Source: Rhodocyclaceae bacterium
Lineage (GTDB): Bacteria > Pseudomonadota > Gammaproteobacteria > Burkholderiales > Rhodocyclaceae
Assembly (NCBI GenBank): GCA_008080565.1
Contig: VIKE01000019.1
Coordinates: 1 to 37,254, forward strand
Direction: 5' to 3'
Length of the DNA stretch: 37,254 bases
A program made the position numbers and the translations under genes. A model generated the notes under the pieces. It did no database searches, was not told the origin of the DNA, and saw nothing but the letters and a program-made list of their open reading frames with translations. Below, one piece after another: positions 23,412-32,086 of the stretch (positions within the stretch are counted from its first letter, which is position 1; each line of letters begins with the position of its first letter).

Positions 23412-23432
23412 AGGCCGCACGCGGCGGCCTTT
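23410..23432 (-). terminator. Bidirectional terminator between the iclR-type gene and pbpG
   Basis: A 9-bp perfect stem AAAGGCCGC / GCGGCCTTT with a five-base loop. On the minus strand it is followed by TTTATTTTTTC, which makes it strong for pbpG; on the plus strand the tail is shorter. Confidence 0.8.
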
Positions 23433-23450
23433 GGCAGGGAAGTCAGGCAA

Positions 23451-24518
23451 TCACACCCGACGACGCTCCACCGCCAGACTGGCACTTTCCATCCAGCGCT
23501 TGATCCGGTTTGCATCGCCGACTCGCGTCATCTTGCCCTGAGAATCGAGCAGGACAATAACTACCGGGCGGTCTGCCACTCTGGCTTGCATAACCAGACA
23601 ACGGCCCGCCTCGGAAATATAGCCGGTCTTCGAAACCCCGATTTCCCAGTTGTCACTGCGCACCAGCGCGTTGGTATTGTGGAAGTCGCGGATGCGCCCG
23701 TTCAACTCGACCTTGGCTTCCGCCGTCGTCGAAAAATTGCGGATTTCCGGATAGCGCGCCGCCGCAGCGACCATGCGGGCCAGATCATGCGCCGTCGACA
23801 CGTTGTTGCTGGAAAGCCCCGTCGGCTCTTCGAAACGGCTGTTGTACATGCCCAAGGCGTGTGCCTTCTTGTTCATCGCCTGAACAAAGGCATGCATGCC
23901 GCCCGGATAGTGCCGGCCCAGCGCATGCGCGGCGCGGTTTTCCGAGGACATCAGCGCCAGCAGCATGGCTGCTTCACGCGTCATCGTCGTGCCGACCGGC
24001 AAGCGGGAACGCGTGCCCTTGAGGCCATCCACATCGTCGTCGCCAATGGCGATGACTTCCTGCAGATCAAGCTTGGCATCGAGAACCACCATCGCCGTCA
24101 TGAGTTTGGAAATTGAGGCAATCGGCACCACCATGTCCGGCTGCTTTTCCAACATCACCTGGCCGTTGCTTTGGTCGATGACCAGCGCCGAGGCCGAGTA
24201 GAGCGCCAGACGTCCGGTGTCCATATCGGCCAGCGCAGCATGGCGCACGTACTTTCTTGGCGATTCATGGGCAATGCGGTTTTTGTGTGCGGCTCTGGCA
24301 GACGTCGTCTTGCCCGCAACGGCCTTGCCGGCGACTTTCCGCTGGGGCTTTGCCGCAGCCGATTTGGCAAGCGCTGGCGCCTTCTTGGCTGCCGTAACGT
24401 GACCTTTATTGGCCGTCTGTTGCTCTGCCTTCTTGGCTGGCGCTGCAGACAGCGACGTTTGGGCTCCAAGCCCCAGCAAGGCTGCGGCCAACAAGGCCGC
24501 CTTCAATCTATGCTTCAT
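23451..24518 (-). CDS. pbpG: D-alanyl-D-alanine endopeptidase, PBP7-like (S11 family)
   Basis: A 355-residue protein with a signal peptide, a Lys/Ala-rich linker of about 65 residues, and an S11 peptidase domain. All three penicillin-binding motifs are present: SISK with the catalytic serine near 135, SSEN near 192, and KTG near 296. PBP7-type enzymes cleave D-Ala-meso-DAP cross-links in the periplasm. The linker is longer than in E. coli PBP7 and resembles a periplasm-spanning spacer. The start has an excellent ribosome site (AGGAGG ending seven bases before the ATG). Confidence 0.92.
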   Translation of the reverse strand: MKHRLKAALLAAALLGLGAQTSLSAAPAKKAEQQTANKGHVTAAKKAPALAKSAAAKPQRKVAGKAVAGKTTSARAAHKNRIAHESPRKYVRHAALADMDTGRLALYSASALVIDQSNGQVMLEKQPDMVVPIASISKLMTAMVVLDAKLDLQEVIAIGDDDVDGLKGTRSRLPVGTTMTREAAMLLALMSSENRAAHALGRHYPGGMHAFVQAMNKKAHALGMYNSRFEEPTGLSSNNVSTAHDLARMVAAAARYPEIRNFSTTAEAKVELNGRIRDFHNTNALVRSDNWEIGVSKTGYISEAGRCLVMQARVADRPVVIVLLDSQGKMTRVGDANRIKRWMESASLAVERRRV

Positions 24519-24622
24519 TCACTTCCTCCTGCCAACATCGCGCAAATTCTACTCCAGTTTAGCAGGAGGCCGTGAAATATCAATAAAAATAGATAGATAC
24601 AACAACAACTTAACAAACGCAT

Positions 24623-26902
24623 TTACACGGCATCAACCACCGTCAGCGCCGTCATATTGACAATCCGTCGCACAGTCGCCGTCGGCGTCAGGATATTGAC
24701 TGGCTTGGCCGCACCAAGAAGGATGGGGCCAATGGTCAGATTGTCACCGGCCGCCACTTTCAGCAGATTGAACGAAATATTGGCAGCGTCCAGCGTCGGC
24801 ATGACCAGCAGGTTGGCCTGCCCCTTGAGACGGGAGTTTGGAAAGGCGCTCTGACGGATGCGTTCATCGAGCGCGGCGTCGCCGTGCATTTCACCTTCGA
24901 CCTCGAGATCCGGTGCCCGCCGATTAAGGATGGCCAGCACTTCGCGCATTTTCAGCGAGGTCGGGGTATTTTCGGTGCCAAAGGTCGAGTGCGAGAGCAG
25001 CGCCACCTTCGGCTGAATACCGAAATTGCGGATTTCCTGGGCGGCAAGCAGGGTCATGTCGGCGAGCTGCTCGGCTGTCGGGTCGTAATTGACATAGGTG
25101 TCACCAATGAACACCGTGCGGCCGGGCAACATCAGCAGATTCATTGCGTAGCAGCGATCCACCCCTTGCTGCTTGCCGATGACGCTTTCGACGTAGTCAC
25201 GGTGGGTTTCATGGCGGCCGAAGGTGCCGCAAATCAGCCCGTCGGCGTAGCCGAGGTGGACCATCAACGAACCGTACAGCGTGGCGCGACGACGAATTTC
25301 TCTGCGGGCAAATTCGGGCGAGACGCCCTTGCGTTCCATCAGGCGGTGATAGGTGGTCGCGAACTCCTCGAAATGCTCGTCGAAGAAGGCGCAGTTATCG
25401 CCGTGGATAACCTCGAAATCCTCGCCCTCACGGATGCGCAAACCAGCCGCCTCGATGCTGCGATTGATTTCGCTGGTCCGCCCGATCAGGATGGGGCTGG
25501 CGATGCCTTCATCGCGAATCACCTGCACCGCACGCAGCACGCGCTCATCCTCGCCCTCGGCAAAGACGATGCGTTTCGGCGCCATCTTGGCCTGCGAGAA
25601 AACCGGCTTCATGATCATGCCGGAGTGGTAAACAAATTCGTTCAAGCCCTGGATGTAGGCATCCCAGTCCTTGATCGGCCGCGTCGCGACACCGGAATCC
25701 ATACCCGCTTTGGCGACAGCCGGGGCGATCTTGACGATCAGGCGCGGGTCAAACGGATTCGGGATCAGGTATTCCGGACCAAAGCTGGCAACCTTTTCAC
25801 CATAGGCGCGGGCCGCGACCTCGGATTGCTCGGCGCGCGCCAGTTCGGCGATGGCCTTGACGGCAGCCATCTTCATTTCCTCGGTAATCGTCGTCGCCCC
25901 GACATCAAGCGCGCCACGGAAAATGAAGGGGAAGCACAGGACGTTGTTGACCTGGTTCGGATAGTCAGAACGGCCGGTGCAAATAATGGCGTCGCTACGA
26001 ACGCTCTTGACCAGTTCCGGGCTAATTTCCGGCGTCGGGTTGGCCAGCGCCATGATCAACGGATTGGCTGCCATCTTGGCAACCATTTCCGGTTTCAGCA
26101 CACCACCTGCTGACAAGCCAAGGAACACATCGGCATCGGCGATGACCTCACCCAACGTCCGGGCGTCGGTCACCTTGGCATAGCGTGCCTTGATTTCGTC
26201 CATTTCCTCGATCCGGCCTTCATAGACCAGCCCCTTGATGTCGGTCACCCAGATATTGCTGGGCGGTGCACCGAGCATGACCAGCAGATCGAGACAGGCC
26301 AGAGCGGCAGCACCGGCCCCGGAGGTGACGATCTTGACCTTGGACAGATCCTTGCCGATCAGGTGCAGGCCATTGAGGATGGCGGCGCCGACGACAATGG
26401 CCGTGCCGTGCTGGTCGTCATGAAAAACGGGAATCTTCATGCGCTCGCGCAGCTTCTTCTCGATATAGAAGCACTCGGGAGCCTTGATGTCCTCCAGATT
26501 GATACCGCCAAAAGTCGGCTCGAGCGAGGCAATGGTGTCGATCAGCTTGTCCGGGTCGCGCTCTTCGATTTCGATATCGAAGACGTCGATGTTGGCAAAC
26601 TTCTTGAACAGGACGCCCTTACCTTCCATGACCGGTTTGGCAGCGAGCGGACCAATGGCACCGAGGCCGAGAACGGCGGTGCCGTTGGTGATGACGCCAA
26701 CCAGATTGGCCCGCGAAGTCAGCGTGCTCGCTTCGCGCGGATCGGCGACGATTTCCTCGCAGGCGAAGGCCACGCCCGGCGAGTAGGCCATCGACAGATC
26801 GTACTGATTGGTGAGTTGTTTGATCGGGGTGACCGAGATCTTGCCCGGCTTGGGCTCGCGGTGATAGTAGAGCGCTGCTTCACGTAGTTGCCGAGAATCC
26901 AT
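24623..26902 (-). CDS. maeB: NADP-dependent malic enzyme with C-terminal phosphotransacetylase-like domain
   Basis: A 759-residue hybrid malic enzyme. The malic domain covers about 15-160 ([14 protein letters not shown]). The NAD(P)-binding domain covers about 165-400 ([17 protein letters not shown]). From about 430 a phosphotransacetylase-like domain follows ([16 protein letters not shown]), usually without PTA activity but involved in allosteric control by acetyl-CoA. It converts malate to pyruvate, CO2 and NADPH. ATG 26902 is chosen because GGAG lies seven bases upstream; the longer frame starts at 26914. It is divergent from pckG across about 246 bases, placing two exits of the C4-acid pool side by side. 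Confidence 0.95.
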   Translation of the reverse strand: MDSRQLREAALYYHREPKPGKISVTPIKQLTNQYDLSMAYSPGVAFACEEIVADPREASTLTSRANLVGVITNGTAVLGLGAIGPLAAKPVMEGKGVLFKKFANIDVFDIEIEERDPDKLIDTIASLEPTFGGINLEDIKAPECFYIEKKLRERMKIPVFHDDQHGTAIVVGAAILNGLHLIGKDLSKVKIVTSGAGAAALACLDLLVMLGAPPSNIWVTDIKGLVYEGRIEEMDEIKARYAKVTDARTLGEVIADADVFLGLSAGGVLKPEMVAKMAANPLIMALANPTPEISPELVKSVRSDAIICTGRSDYPNQVNNVLCFPFIFRGALDVGATTITEEMKMAAVKAIAELARAEQSEVAARAYGEKVASFGPEYLIPNPFDPRLIVKIAPAVAKAGMDSGVATRPIKDWDAYIQGLNEFVYHSGMIMKPVFSQAKMAPKRIVFAEGEDERVLRAVQVIRDEGIASPILIGRTSEINRSIEAAGLRIREGEDFEVIHGDNCAFFDEHFEEFATTYHRLMERKGVSPEFARREIRRRATLYGSLMVHLGYADGLICGTFGRHETHRDYVESVIGKQQGVDRCYAMNLLMLPGRTVFIGDTYVNYDPTAEQLADMTLLAAQEIRNFGIQPKVALLSHSTFGTENTPTSLKMREVLAILNRRAPDLEVEGEMHGDAALDERIRQSAFPNSRLKGQANLLVMPTLDAANISFNLLKVAAGDNLTIGPILLGAAKPVNILTPTATVRRIVNMTALTVVDAV

Positions 26903-27148
26903 GATTGTCTCCATTTTGTATTGTGAAATGCAATTTCAAATCGCGGAACATAATACCATGCAACACCAGCGCTTTCACCCGTGGAAATCACGTAGCCCAG
27001 TTAAGTCAAGTGGATGTTTACCCTACTTTGATGCATAATTACGGGCTTCCCAGCCGACGGCCTCAGCGCCGCTCGAAGTCTTGGCAGCAGCTCCCGGCGA
27101 CTGGCGTGAAACTTATCTAATATCAGTCACTTGGAGAGAGACACCGCC

Positions 27149-28993
27149 ATGACCGCACCGCTGAATGCACCCGATTACGTCAAACACGAAGGCCTGAAAA
27201 AATGGGTCGCCGAAATTGCCGCCCTGACCCAGCCGGACCGTATCCACTGGGCTGACGGGTCGCAGGAAGAGTATGACCGCCTGTGCGCCGAAATGGTAGA
27301 GGCCGGCACCTTCATCAAGCTGAACGAAGCCAAGCGCCCGAATTCCTTTCTCGCGTTCTCGGATCCCTCCGACGTAGCACGTGTCGAAGATCGCACCTAC
27401 ATCTGCTCCGAAAAGAAGGAAGATGCCGGCCCGACCAACAACTGGGAAGAGCCAGCCGTCATGCGCGAAAAGCTCAACGGTATCTTCAAGGGTTGCATGA
27501 AGGGGCGCACGATGTATGTGATCCCGTTCAGCATGGGTCCGCTCGGTTCGCCGATCGCCCATATCGGTTTCGAAATCACCGACTCGGCCTACGTCGTCAC
27601 CAACATGCGCACGATGACCCGCATGGGCAAGGCAGTCTTTGACGTGCTCGGCAGCGACGGCGAGTTCGTCCCCTGCATCCACACCGTCGGCGCCCCGCTC
27701 GAGCCGGGCCAGCAGGATGCCAAGTGGCCGTGCAACCCGACCGTCAAGTACATCGTCCACTATCCGGAAACCCGCGAAATCTGGTCCTACGGTTCCGGCT
27801 ACGGCGGCAACGCCCTGCTTGGCAAGAAGTGTTTCGCCCTGCGCATCGCCTCCAACATGGCGCGCGATCAGGGCTGGCTGGCTGAACACATGCTGATCCT
27901 TGGCGTTGAATCGCCGGAAGGTGAAAAGAGCTACGTTGCAGCCGCCTTCCCGTCGGCCTGCGGCAAGACCAACTTCGCCATGCTGATCCCGCCGAAGACC
28001 CTCGACGGCTGGAAGATCACCACCATCGGTGACGATATCGCCTGGATCAAGCCGCGCGTCGACAAGGATGGCACCACCCGTTTCTACGCCATCAACCCGG
28101 AAGCAGGTTTCTTCGGCGTCGCCCCGGGCACCTCGGAAAAGACCAACTTCAACGCGCTGGCTACGTTGAAGGAGAACATCATTTTCACCAACGTCGCGCT
28201 GACCGACGACGGCGACGTGTGGTGGGAAGGCCTGACCAAGGAAGCCCCGGCCCACTTGATCGACTGGCAGGGCAACGACTGGACGCCGGAAGACGGCAAG
28301 GCCGGCAAGAAGGCCGCCCACGCCAACTCGCGCTTCACGGCGCCGGCCAGCCAGTGCCCGTCCGTTGATGCCGCTTGGGAAGACCCGGCTGGTGTACCAA
28401 TTTCTGCCTTCATCTTCGGCGGCCGTCGGGCTACCACCGTGCCGCTGGTCTATGAAGCCTTCAACTGGAACTACGGCGTCTACATGGCTGCCACGCTCGG
28501 TTCCGAAACCACCGCTGCCGCCTTCGGCCAGCAAGGCGTTGTCCGTCGCGACCCGTTCGCCATGCTGCCGTTCTGCGGTTACCACATGGGCGACTACTTC
28601 AACCACTGGCTGAAGATGGGCAAGACCGTCGATGCCGCCCCGAAGATCTTCTGCGTAAACTGGTTCCGCATGAACGAAAAGGGCGAATTCATGTGGCCGG
28701 GCTTCGGCGACAACATGCGCGTCCTGAAGTGGATTGTTCAACGCTGCAAGGGCAAGGTTGCCGCCAAGGAAACCGCGCTGGGCTGGATGCCGAAGTTCGA
28801 AGATATCGACTGGACCGGTCTGGACATCACCAAGGTTGAATTCGAAGGCCTGACCAACATTGACGCCGATGCATGGAAATCCGAACTGGCCGGCCACAAG
28901 GAGTGGTTCGACAAGATGGGCGAAAAGCTCCCGCGCGAATTCACGCTGAAGCGCGAACTGTTCGAAATGGCACTGTTCAAGAGCGCTGCCTGA
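27149..28993 (+). CDS. pckG: Phosphoenolpyruvate carboxykinase (GTP)
   Basis: A 614-residue GTP-type PEP carboxykinase, full length for the family. The P-loop-like kinase motif [13 protein letters not shown] lies near 266, the metal site GDDIAWIK near 294, and [19 protein letters not shown] near 505 is the C-terminal nucleotide-binding block. It turns oxaloacetate and GTP into PEP, the first step of gluconeogenesis from organic acids. ATG 27149 is the family start; the in-frame TTG at 27131 lies within the ribosome site. It is followed by a strong terminator. Confidence 0.96.
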   Translation: MTAPLNAPDYVKHEGLKKWVAEIAALTQPDRIHWADGSQEEYDRLCAEMVEAGTFIKLNEAKRPNSFLAFSDPSDVARVEDRTYICSEKKEDAGPTNNWEEPAVMREKLNGIFKGCMKGRTMYVIPFSMGPLGSPIAHIGFEITDSAYVVTNMRTMTRMGKAVFDVLGSDGEFVPCIHTVGAPLEPGQQDAKWPCNPTVKYIVHYPETREIWSYGSGYGGNALLGKKCFALRIASNMARDQGWLAEHMLILGVESPEGEKSYVAAAFPSACGKTNFAMLIPPKTLDGWKITTIGDDIAWIKPRVDKDGTTRFYAINPEAGFFGVAPGTSEKTNFNALATLKENIIFTNVALTDDGDVWWEGLTKEAPAHLIDWQGNDWTPEDGKAGKKAAHANSRFTAPASQCPSVDAAWEDPAGVPISAFIFGGRRATTVPLVYEAFNWNYGVYMAATLGSETTAAAFGQQGVVRRDPFAMLPFCGYHMGDYFNHWLKMGKTVDAAPKIFCVNWFRMNEKGEFMWPGFGDNMRVLKWIVQRCKGKVAAKETALGWMPKFEDIDWTGLDITKVEFEGLTNIDADAWKSELAGHKEWFDKMGEKLPREFTLKRELFEMALFKSAA

Positions 28994-29013
28994 TCAAGGC
29001 TTGAGCTTTGATG

Positions 29014-29056
29014 AACGGCCACCGGGGTTCGCCAAACCCGGTGGCCGTTCTGTTTT
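29014..29056 (+). terminator. Strong terminator after pckG
   Basis: A perfect 13-bp stem AACGGCCACCGGG / CCCGGTGGCCGTT with a 10-base loop is followed by CTGTTTT. It ends directly before the ribosome site of the aminotransferase. Confidence 0.85.
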
Positions 29057-29066
29057 GGAGAACCGC

Positions 29067-30227
29067 ATGTATCGCCCCGCCCAACGCCTTGCCGACATCG
29101 AACCCTTTCACGTCGTTGAACTGCTGACCCGCGCCCGGCAGCTCGAAGCGGAAGGCCGCGACATCATTCACATGGAAGTCGGCGAGCCCGACTTCCCGAC
29201 GCCGGAGCCCATCGCGAATGCTGCGGTCAACGCGATAAAAAGCGGGAAAACGAAATACACCCAGGCTCTCGGTTTGCCGGAATTGCGCGACGCGATCAGC
29301 GCCTTTTACCGCGAGCGCTATGGCGCCAACGTACCGGCCAGCCGAATTGCCGTCACCAACGGAGCCTCTGGCGCCCTGAACCTGGCTTTTGCCTGTCTGG
29401 CTGATCCCGGCAGCGAGTGGCTGCTGACCGATCCGGGCTATCCGTGCAATCGTCACATTCTGCGGACTTTTGACGGTCGACCGCAGAACATCCCAGTCGG
29501 CCCAGCAACCAACTACCAGCCAACGCCGGACCTCCTTCGCCAGCACTGGAAGCCGAGCACCGCCGGCCTCCTCGTCGCCTCGCCGGCCAACCCGACCGGC
29601 ACCTTGCTGACGCTGGCCGAGATCGACGCCTTGGCCGGTGTTTGTCGCGACAACGATGGTCATTTTCTGGTGGACGAGATTTACCACGGCCTGACCTACG
29701 AAATCGATGCGCCTACAGCCTGCGCTGCTGGCGACGACATCTGGGTCATCAACAGCTTTTCGAAGTACTTTCAAATGACTGGCTGGCGGCTCGGATGGAT
29801 GGTCATCCCGGAAGCTTACGTTCGCGACATCGAAAAGCTGGCGCAGAACCTGACGCTGTGCCCCTCGACGCCTGCCCAGTACGGTGCGCTGACAGCCTTT
29901 GAGCCGGCAACCATCGCCGTTCTCGAAGCGCGGCGCGCCGAGTTTCGTCGTCGCCGAGATTTCCTCGCCCCGGCGCTGGAGCAAATCGGCTTTCGCGTCA
30001 CGGCCCGCCCCGAAGGCGCCTTCTACCTCTACTGCGACTGCTCGGCCCTGGCCGACGACAGTTTCACGCTGGCCAAGGACTTGCTCGAGAAAACGGGGGT
30101 TGCTGCGACGCCTGGCCTTGATTTCGGCAACAACGAGCCAGAAAAACACATCCGCTTTGCCTACACGACAGACGTAGTCAGGCTGGCCGAAGCCGTGGAA
30201 CGCCTAAGCCGATATTTCGGCCGGTAA
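29067..30227 (+). CDS. Pyridoxal-phosphate aminotransferase, class I/II
   Basis: A 386-residue aspartate aminotransferase-fold protein. The N-terminal HMEVGEPDFPTPEP, the central ASPANPTGTLL and VDEIYHGLTY blocks, and the PLP lysine near 233 in NSFSKYFQMTGWRLGWMV are all present. Amino donor and acceptor are not determined. The ATG at 29067 has GGAG seven bases upstream; an earlier in-frame start at 29001 would run through the terminator and is rejected. Its 3' end overlaps convergent ampD by 24 bases. A copy of the dispersed motif encodes AAVNAIKSGKTKY in the region that is A-L-x-x-G-x-T-x-Y-T in relatives. Confidence 0.9.
   Translation: MYRPAQRLADIEPFHVVELLTRARQLEAEGRDIIHMEVGEPDFPTPEPIANAAVNAIKSGKTKYTQALGLPELRDAISAFYRERYGANVPASRIAVTNGASGALNLAFACLADPGSEWLLTDPGYPCNRHILRTFDGRPQNIPVGPATNYQPTPDLLRQHWKPSTAGLLVASPANPTGTLLTLAEIDALAGVCRDNDGHFLVDEIYHGLTYEIDAPTACAAGDDIWVINSFSKYFQMTGWRLGWMVIPEAYVRDIEKLAQNLTLCPSTPAQYGALTAFEPATIAVLEARRAEFRRRRDFLAPALEQIGFRVTARPEGAFYLYCDCSALADDSFTLAKDLLEKTGVAATPGLDFGNNEPEKHIRFAYTTDVVRLAEAVERLSRYFGR
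29219..29256 (+). repeat. Dispersed core + A/T-tract motif, copy 11 (coding)
   Basis: TGCTGCGGTCAACG, CGATAAAAAGCGG, then GAAAACGAAAT. The core matches at all but the last base and both A tracts are intact. It is in frame in the aminotransferase gene. Confidence 0.65.
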
Positions 30228-30770
30228 GTCCAGGCCCGGATAGCGCGCCTGCAGTGCCGCCCAGTCGAAATACGGTCCGGGATCAGTCTTGCGCCCCGGC
30301 GCGATGTGGCAATGACCGGCGATGGCAGCAATCGGATAGCGCGCGCGCAAGGCATCAAGCACACCCCACAGGGCAGCGTACTGCTCGTCCGTGAACGGCC
30401 GCACATCCGAGCCTTCCAGCTCGATGCCGACCGAGTAGTCGTTGCAGTTGTCCCGCTCGCACCAGCACGACTGGCCGGCATGCCAGGCTCGCTGGTCGCA
30501 GCCGACGAACTGAACGACGCGGCCATCGCGTCGAATGTAGAAATGGGCCGAAACCTGCAATTCGAAAATTGTCGAAAAATACCGGTTGACCGTGGGATCA
30601 AGCCGATTGAGGAATAAATCCTCGACCCAGTCACCACCGAATTCGTCGGGCGGCAGGCTGATGTTGTGAATGACCACCAGCGACACCGGCTCGCCGGCCG
30701 GCCGTTCGCCAAAGTTCGGTGAGGGCAGCCAGCGTACGCCCTCAAGCCAACCGTCAGGCTGCCATGACAT
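30204..30770 (-). CDS. ampD: 1,6-anhydro-N-acetylmuramyl-L-alanine amidase AmpD
   Basis: A 188-residue cytoplasmic amidase of the AmpD type. Zinc ligands are recognisable as His35 in VVIHNIS and the His/Asp pair in GHCHIAPGRKTDPG; the catalytic Glu is in DYSVGIELEGSD. It removes the peptide from anhydromuropeptides during cell wall recycling. The ATG at 30770 overlaps the pilR stop as TGATG, so ampD is coupled to pilR, an order common in Betaproteobacteria. The 3' end overlaps the aminotransferase by 24 bases. A dispersed motif copy encodes PTVNRYFSTIFELQ. Confidence 0.93.
   Translation of the reverse strand: MSWQPDGWLEGVRWLPSPNFGERPAGEPVSLVVIHNISLPPDEFGGDWVEDLFLNRLDPTVNRYFSTIFELQVSAHFYIRRDGRVVQFVGCDQRAWHAGQSCWCERDNCNDYSVGIELEGSDVRPFTDEQYAALWGVLDALRARYPIAAIAGHCHIAPGRKTDPGPYFDWAALQARYPGLDLPAEISA
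30558..30597 (-). repeat. Dispersed core + A/T-tract motif, copy 12 (coding)
   Basis: Read on the minus strand: TCCCACGGTCAACC, GGTATTTTTCG, then ACAATTTTCGAATTG. The core is intact except for one flanking base; both tracts are present as T-rich stretches. It is in frame in ampD. Confidence 0.7.
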
Positions 30771-32086
30771 CACTCGATGCCCAGGCGCTCAAGACGATAG
30801 CGCATTGAACGGAAGGTCACACCGAGCAAGCGGGCTGCGGCCGTGCGGTTGCCCTCGGCCTTCTGCAGCGCTTCTAGAATGGCCTGGCGCTCAAGGCGGT
30901 TGAGGTACTCGTCGAGGGTCTCGCTGCCGCGCCCCTGCTCCTCGTTTCCAGCCATTTCCTCCGGACCGATATGCAGATCCTCGACCTCGATCAGGTCATT
31001 GGAGCAAAGCGCCGTGGCCCGTTCGAGAATGTTCTCCAGTTCACGAACATTGCCCGGGAAGGAGTAAAAAGACAGCGCCTTGACTGCCCCACTCGACAGC
31101 TTGGGCGGCGTATCACCATAGACGCGGCGCAGGATGGCTTCAACCAGAGGGACGATATCCTCCATCCGCTCACGCAGCGGCGGCATGCGCAGTTCGATCA
31201 CATTCAGGCGGTAATACAAGTCCTGCCGGAAGGCGCCCCGGTCGACCAGCTCACGCAGATTTTTGTGCGTGGCACAGATGATCCGGACATCGACCGGCTC
31301 CTCGGCCACACTCCCCACCTTGCGCACGCGTTTTTCCTGAATGGCGCGCAACAGCTTGACCTGCATGGCCAGCGGTAAATCGGCGACTTCATCAAGGAAC
31401 AAGGTGCCACCGTGGGCCGCCTGGAAAAAACCTTCGCGCTCGCTATCGGCGCCGGTAAACGCGCCTTTCCGATAACCGAAAAACTCGCTTTCCATGAGGT
31501 TTTCCGGAATCGCCCCGCAGTTAACCGGGACGAAGGTGGCAGCCGCCCGCGCGCTCCGGCCGTGGATCAGGCGCGCCGCCAACTCCTTGCCGCTACCCGA
31601 CTCACCCGAGATATAAATCGGAGCCTGACTACGGGCAAGTTTCTCGATCATTGCCCGCACCTGCTGCATGCTCGGCGAATCGCCGATCAACGATTGCAGG
31701 GGATTGTCGCTATCCTGGCCGCCACCCGGCAGGCGCAGGGCCGATTTGACAAGGGTGCGCAACTGTTCAAGCCCCACCGGCTTGGCCAGATAATCGAAGG
31801 CGCCGGCCTTCAAGGCAGCCACGGCATTTTCGGCGCTGCCGTAGGCTGTAATCACGGCAATCGGCGTTTGCGGATGGTGCTCGGTAATGTAGCGAACAAT
31901 CTCCAGACCATCCCCATCCGGCAGACGCATGTCGGTCAGGCAAAGCTGAAAGACATCACCGTCAAGGGCGGCCCGCGCCTCAGCGACCGAGCCGACACAC
32001 TCCGTTGCCAACCCCATGCGGACCAACGTCAGGTCGATCAGTTCGCGGATATCGGCCTCGTCGTCGATGACGAGGACTCGACTCAT
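30770..32086 (-). CDS. pilR: Sigma54-dependent response regulator PilR
   Basis: A 438-residue regulator. A receiver domain has phospho-acceptor Asp52 ([12 protein letters not shown]) and Lys102. A sigma54-interaction AAA+ domain follows (Walker A GESGSGKE at 161, GAFTGA at 208). A Fis-type helix-turn-helix closes the protein ([20 protein letters not shown]). PilR activates pilin transcription with sigma54 when phosphorylated by PilS. The ATG at 32086 overlaps the pilS stop (ATGA); the longer frame to 32206 is antisense-like leader inside pilS. The receiver and AAA+ signatures look complete. Confidence 0.94.
   Translation of the reverse strand: MSRVLVIDDEADIRELIDLTLVRMGLATECVGSVAEARAALDGDVFQLCLTDMRLPDGDGLEIVRYITEHHPQTPIAVITAYGSAENAVAALKAGAFDYLAKPVGLEQLRTLVKSALRLPGGGQDSDNPLQSLIGDSPSMQQVRAMIEKLARSQAPIYISGESGSGKELAARLIHGRSARAAATFVPVNCGAIPENLMESEFFGYRKGAFTGADSEREGFFQAAHGGTLFLDEVADLPLAMQVKLLRAIQEKRVRKVGSVAEEPVDVRIICATHKNLRELVDRGAFRQDLYYRLNVIELRMPPLRERMEDIVPLVEAILRRVYGDTPPKLSSGAVKALSFYSFPGNVRELENILERATALCSNDLIEVEDLHIGPEEMAGNEEQGRGSETLDEYLNRLERQAILEALQKAEGNRTAAARLLGVTFRSMRYRLERLGIE

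Noticed and set aside
29471..29488. CGGTCGACCG palindrome in the aminotransferase gene as a motif copy
   Set aside because: Core-like, but the phased tracts are poor in either orientation.
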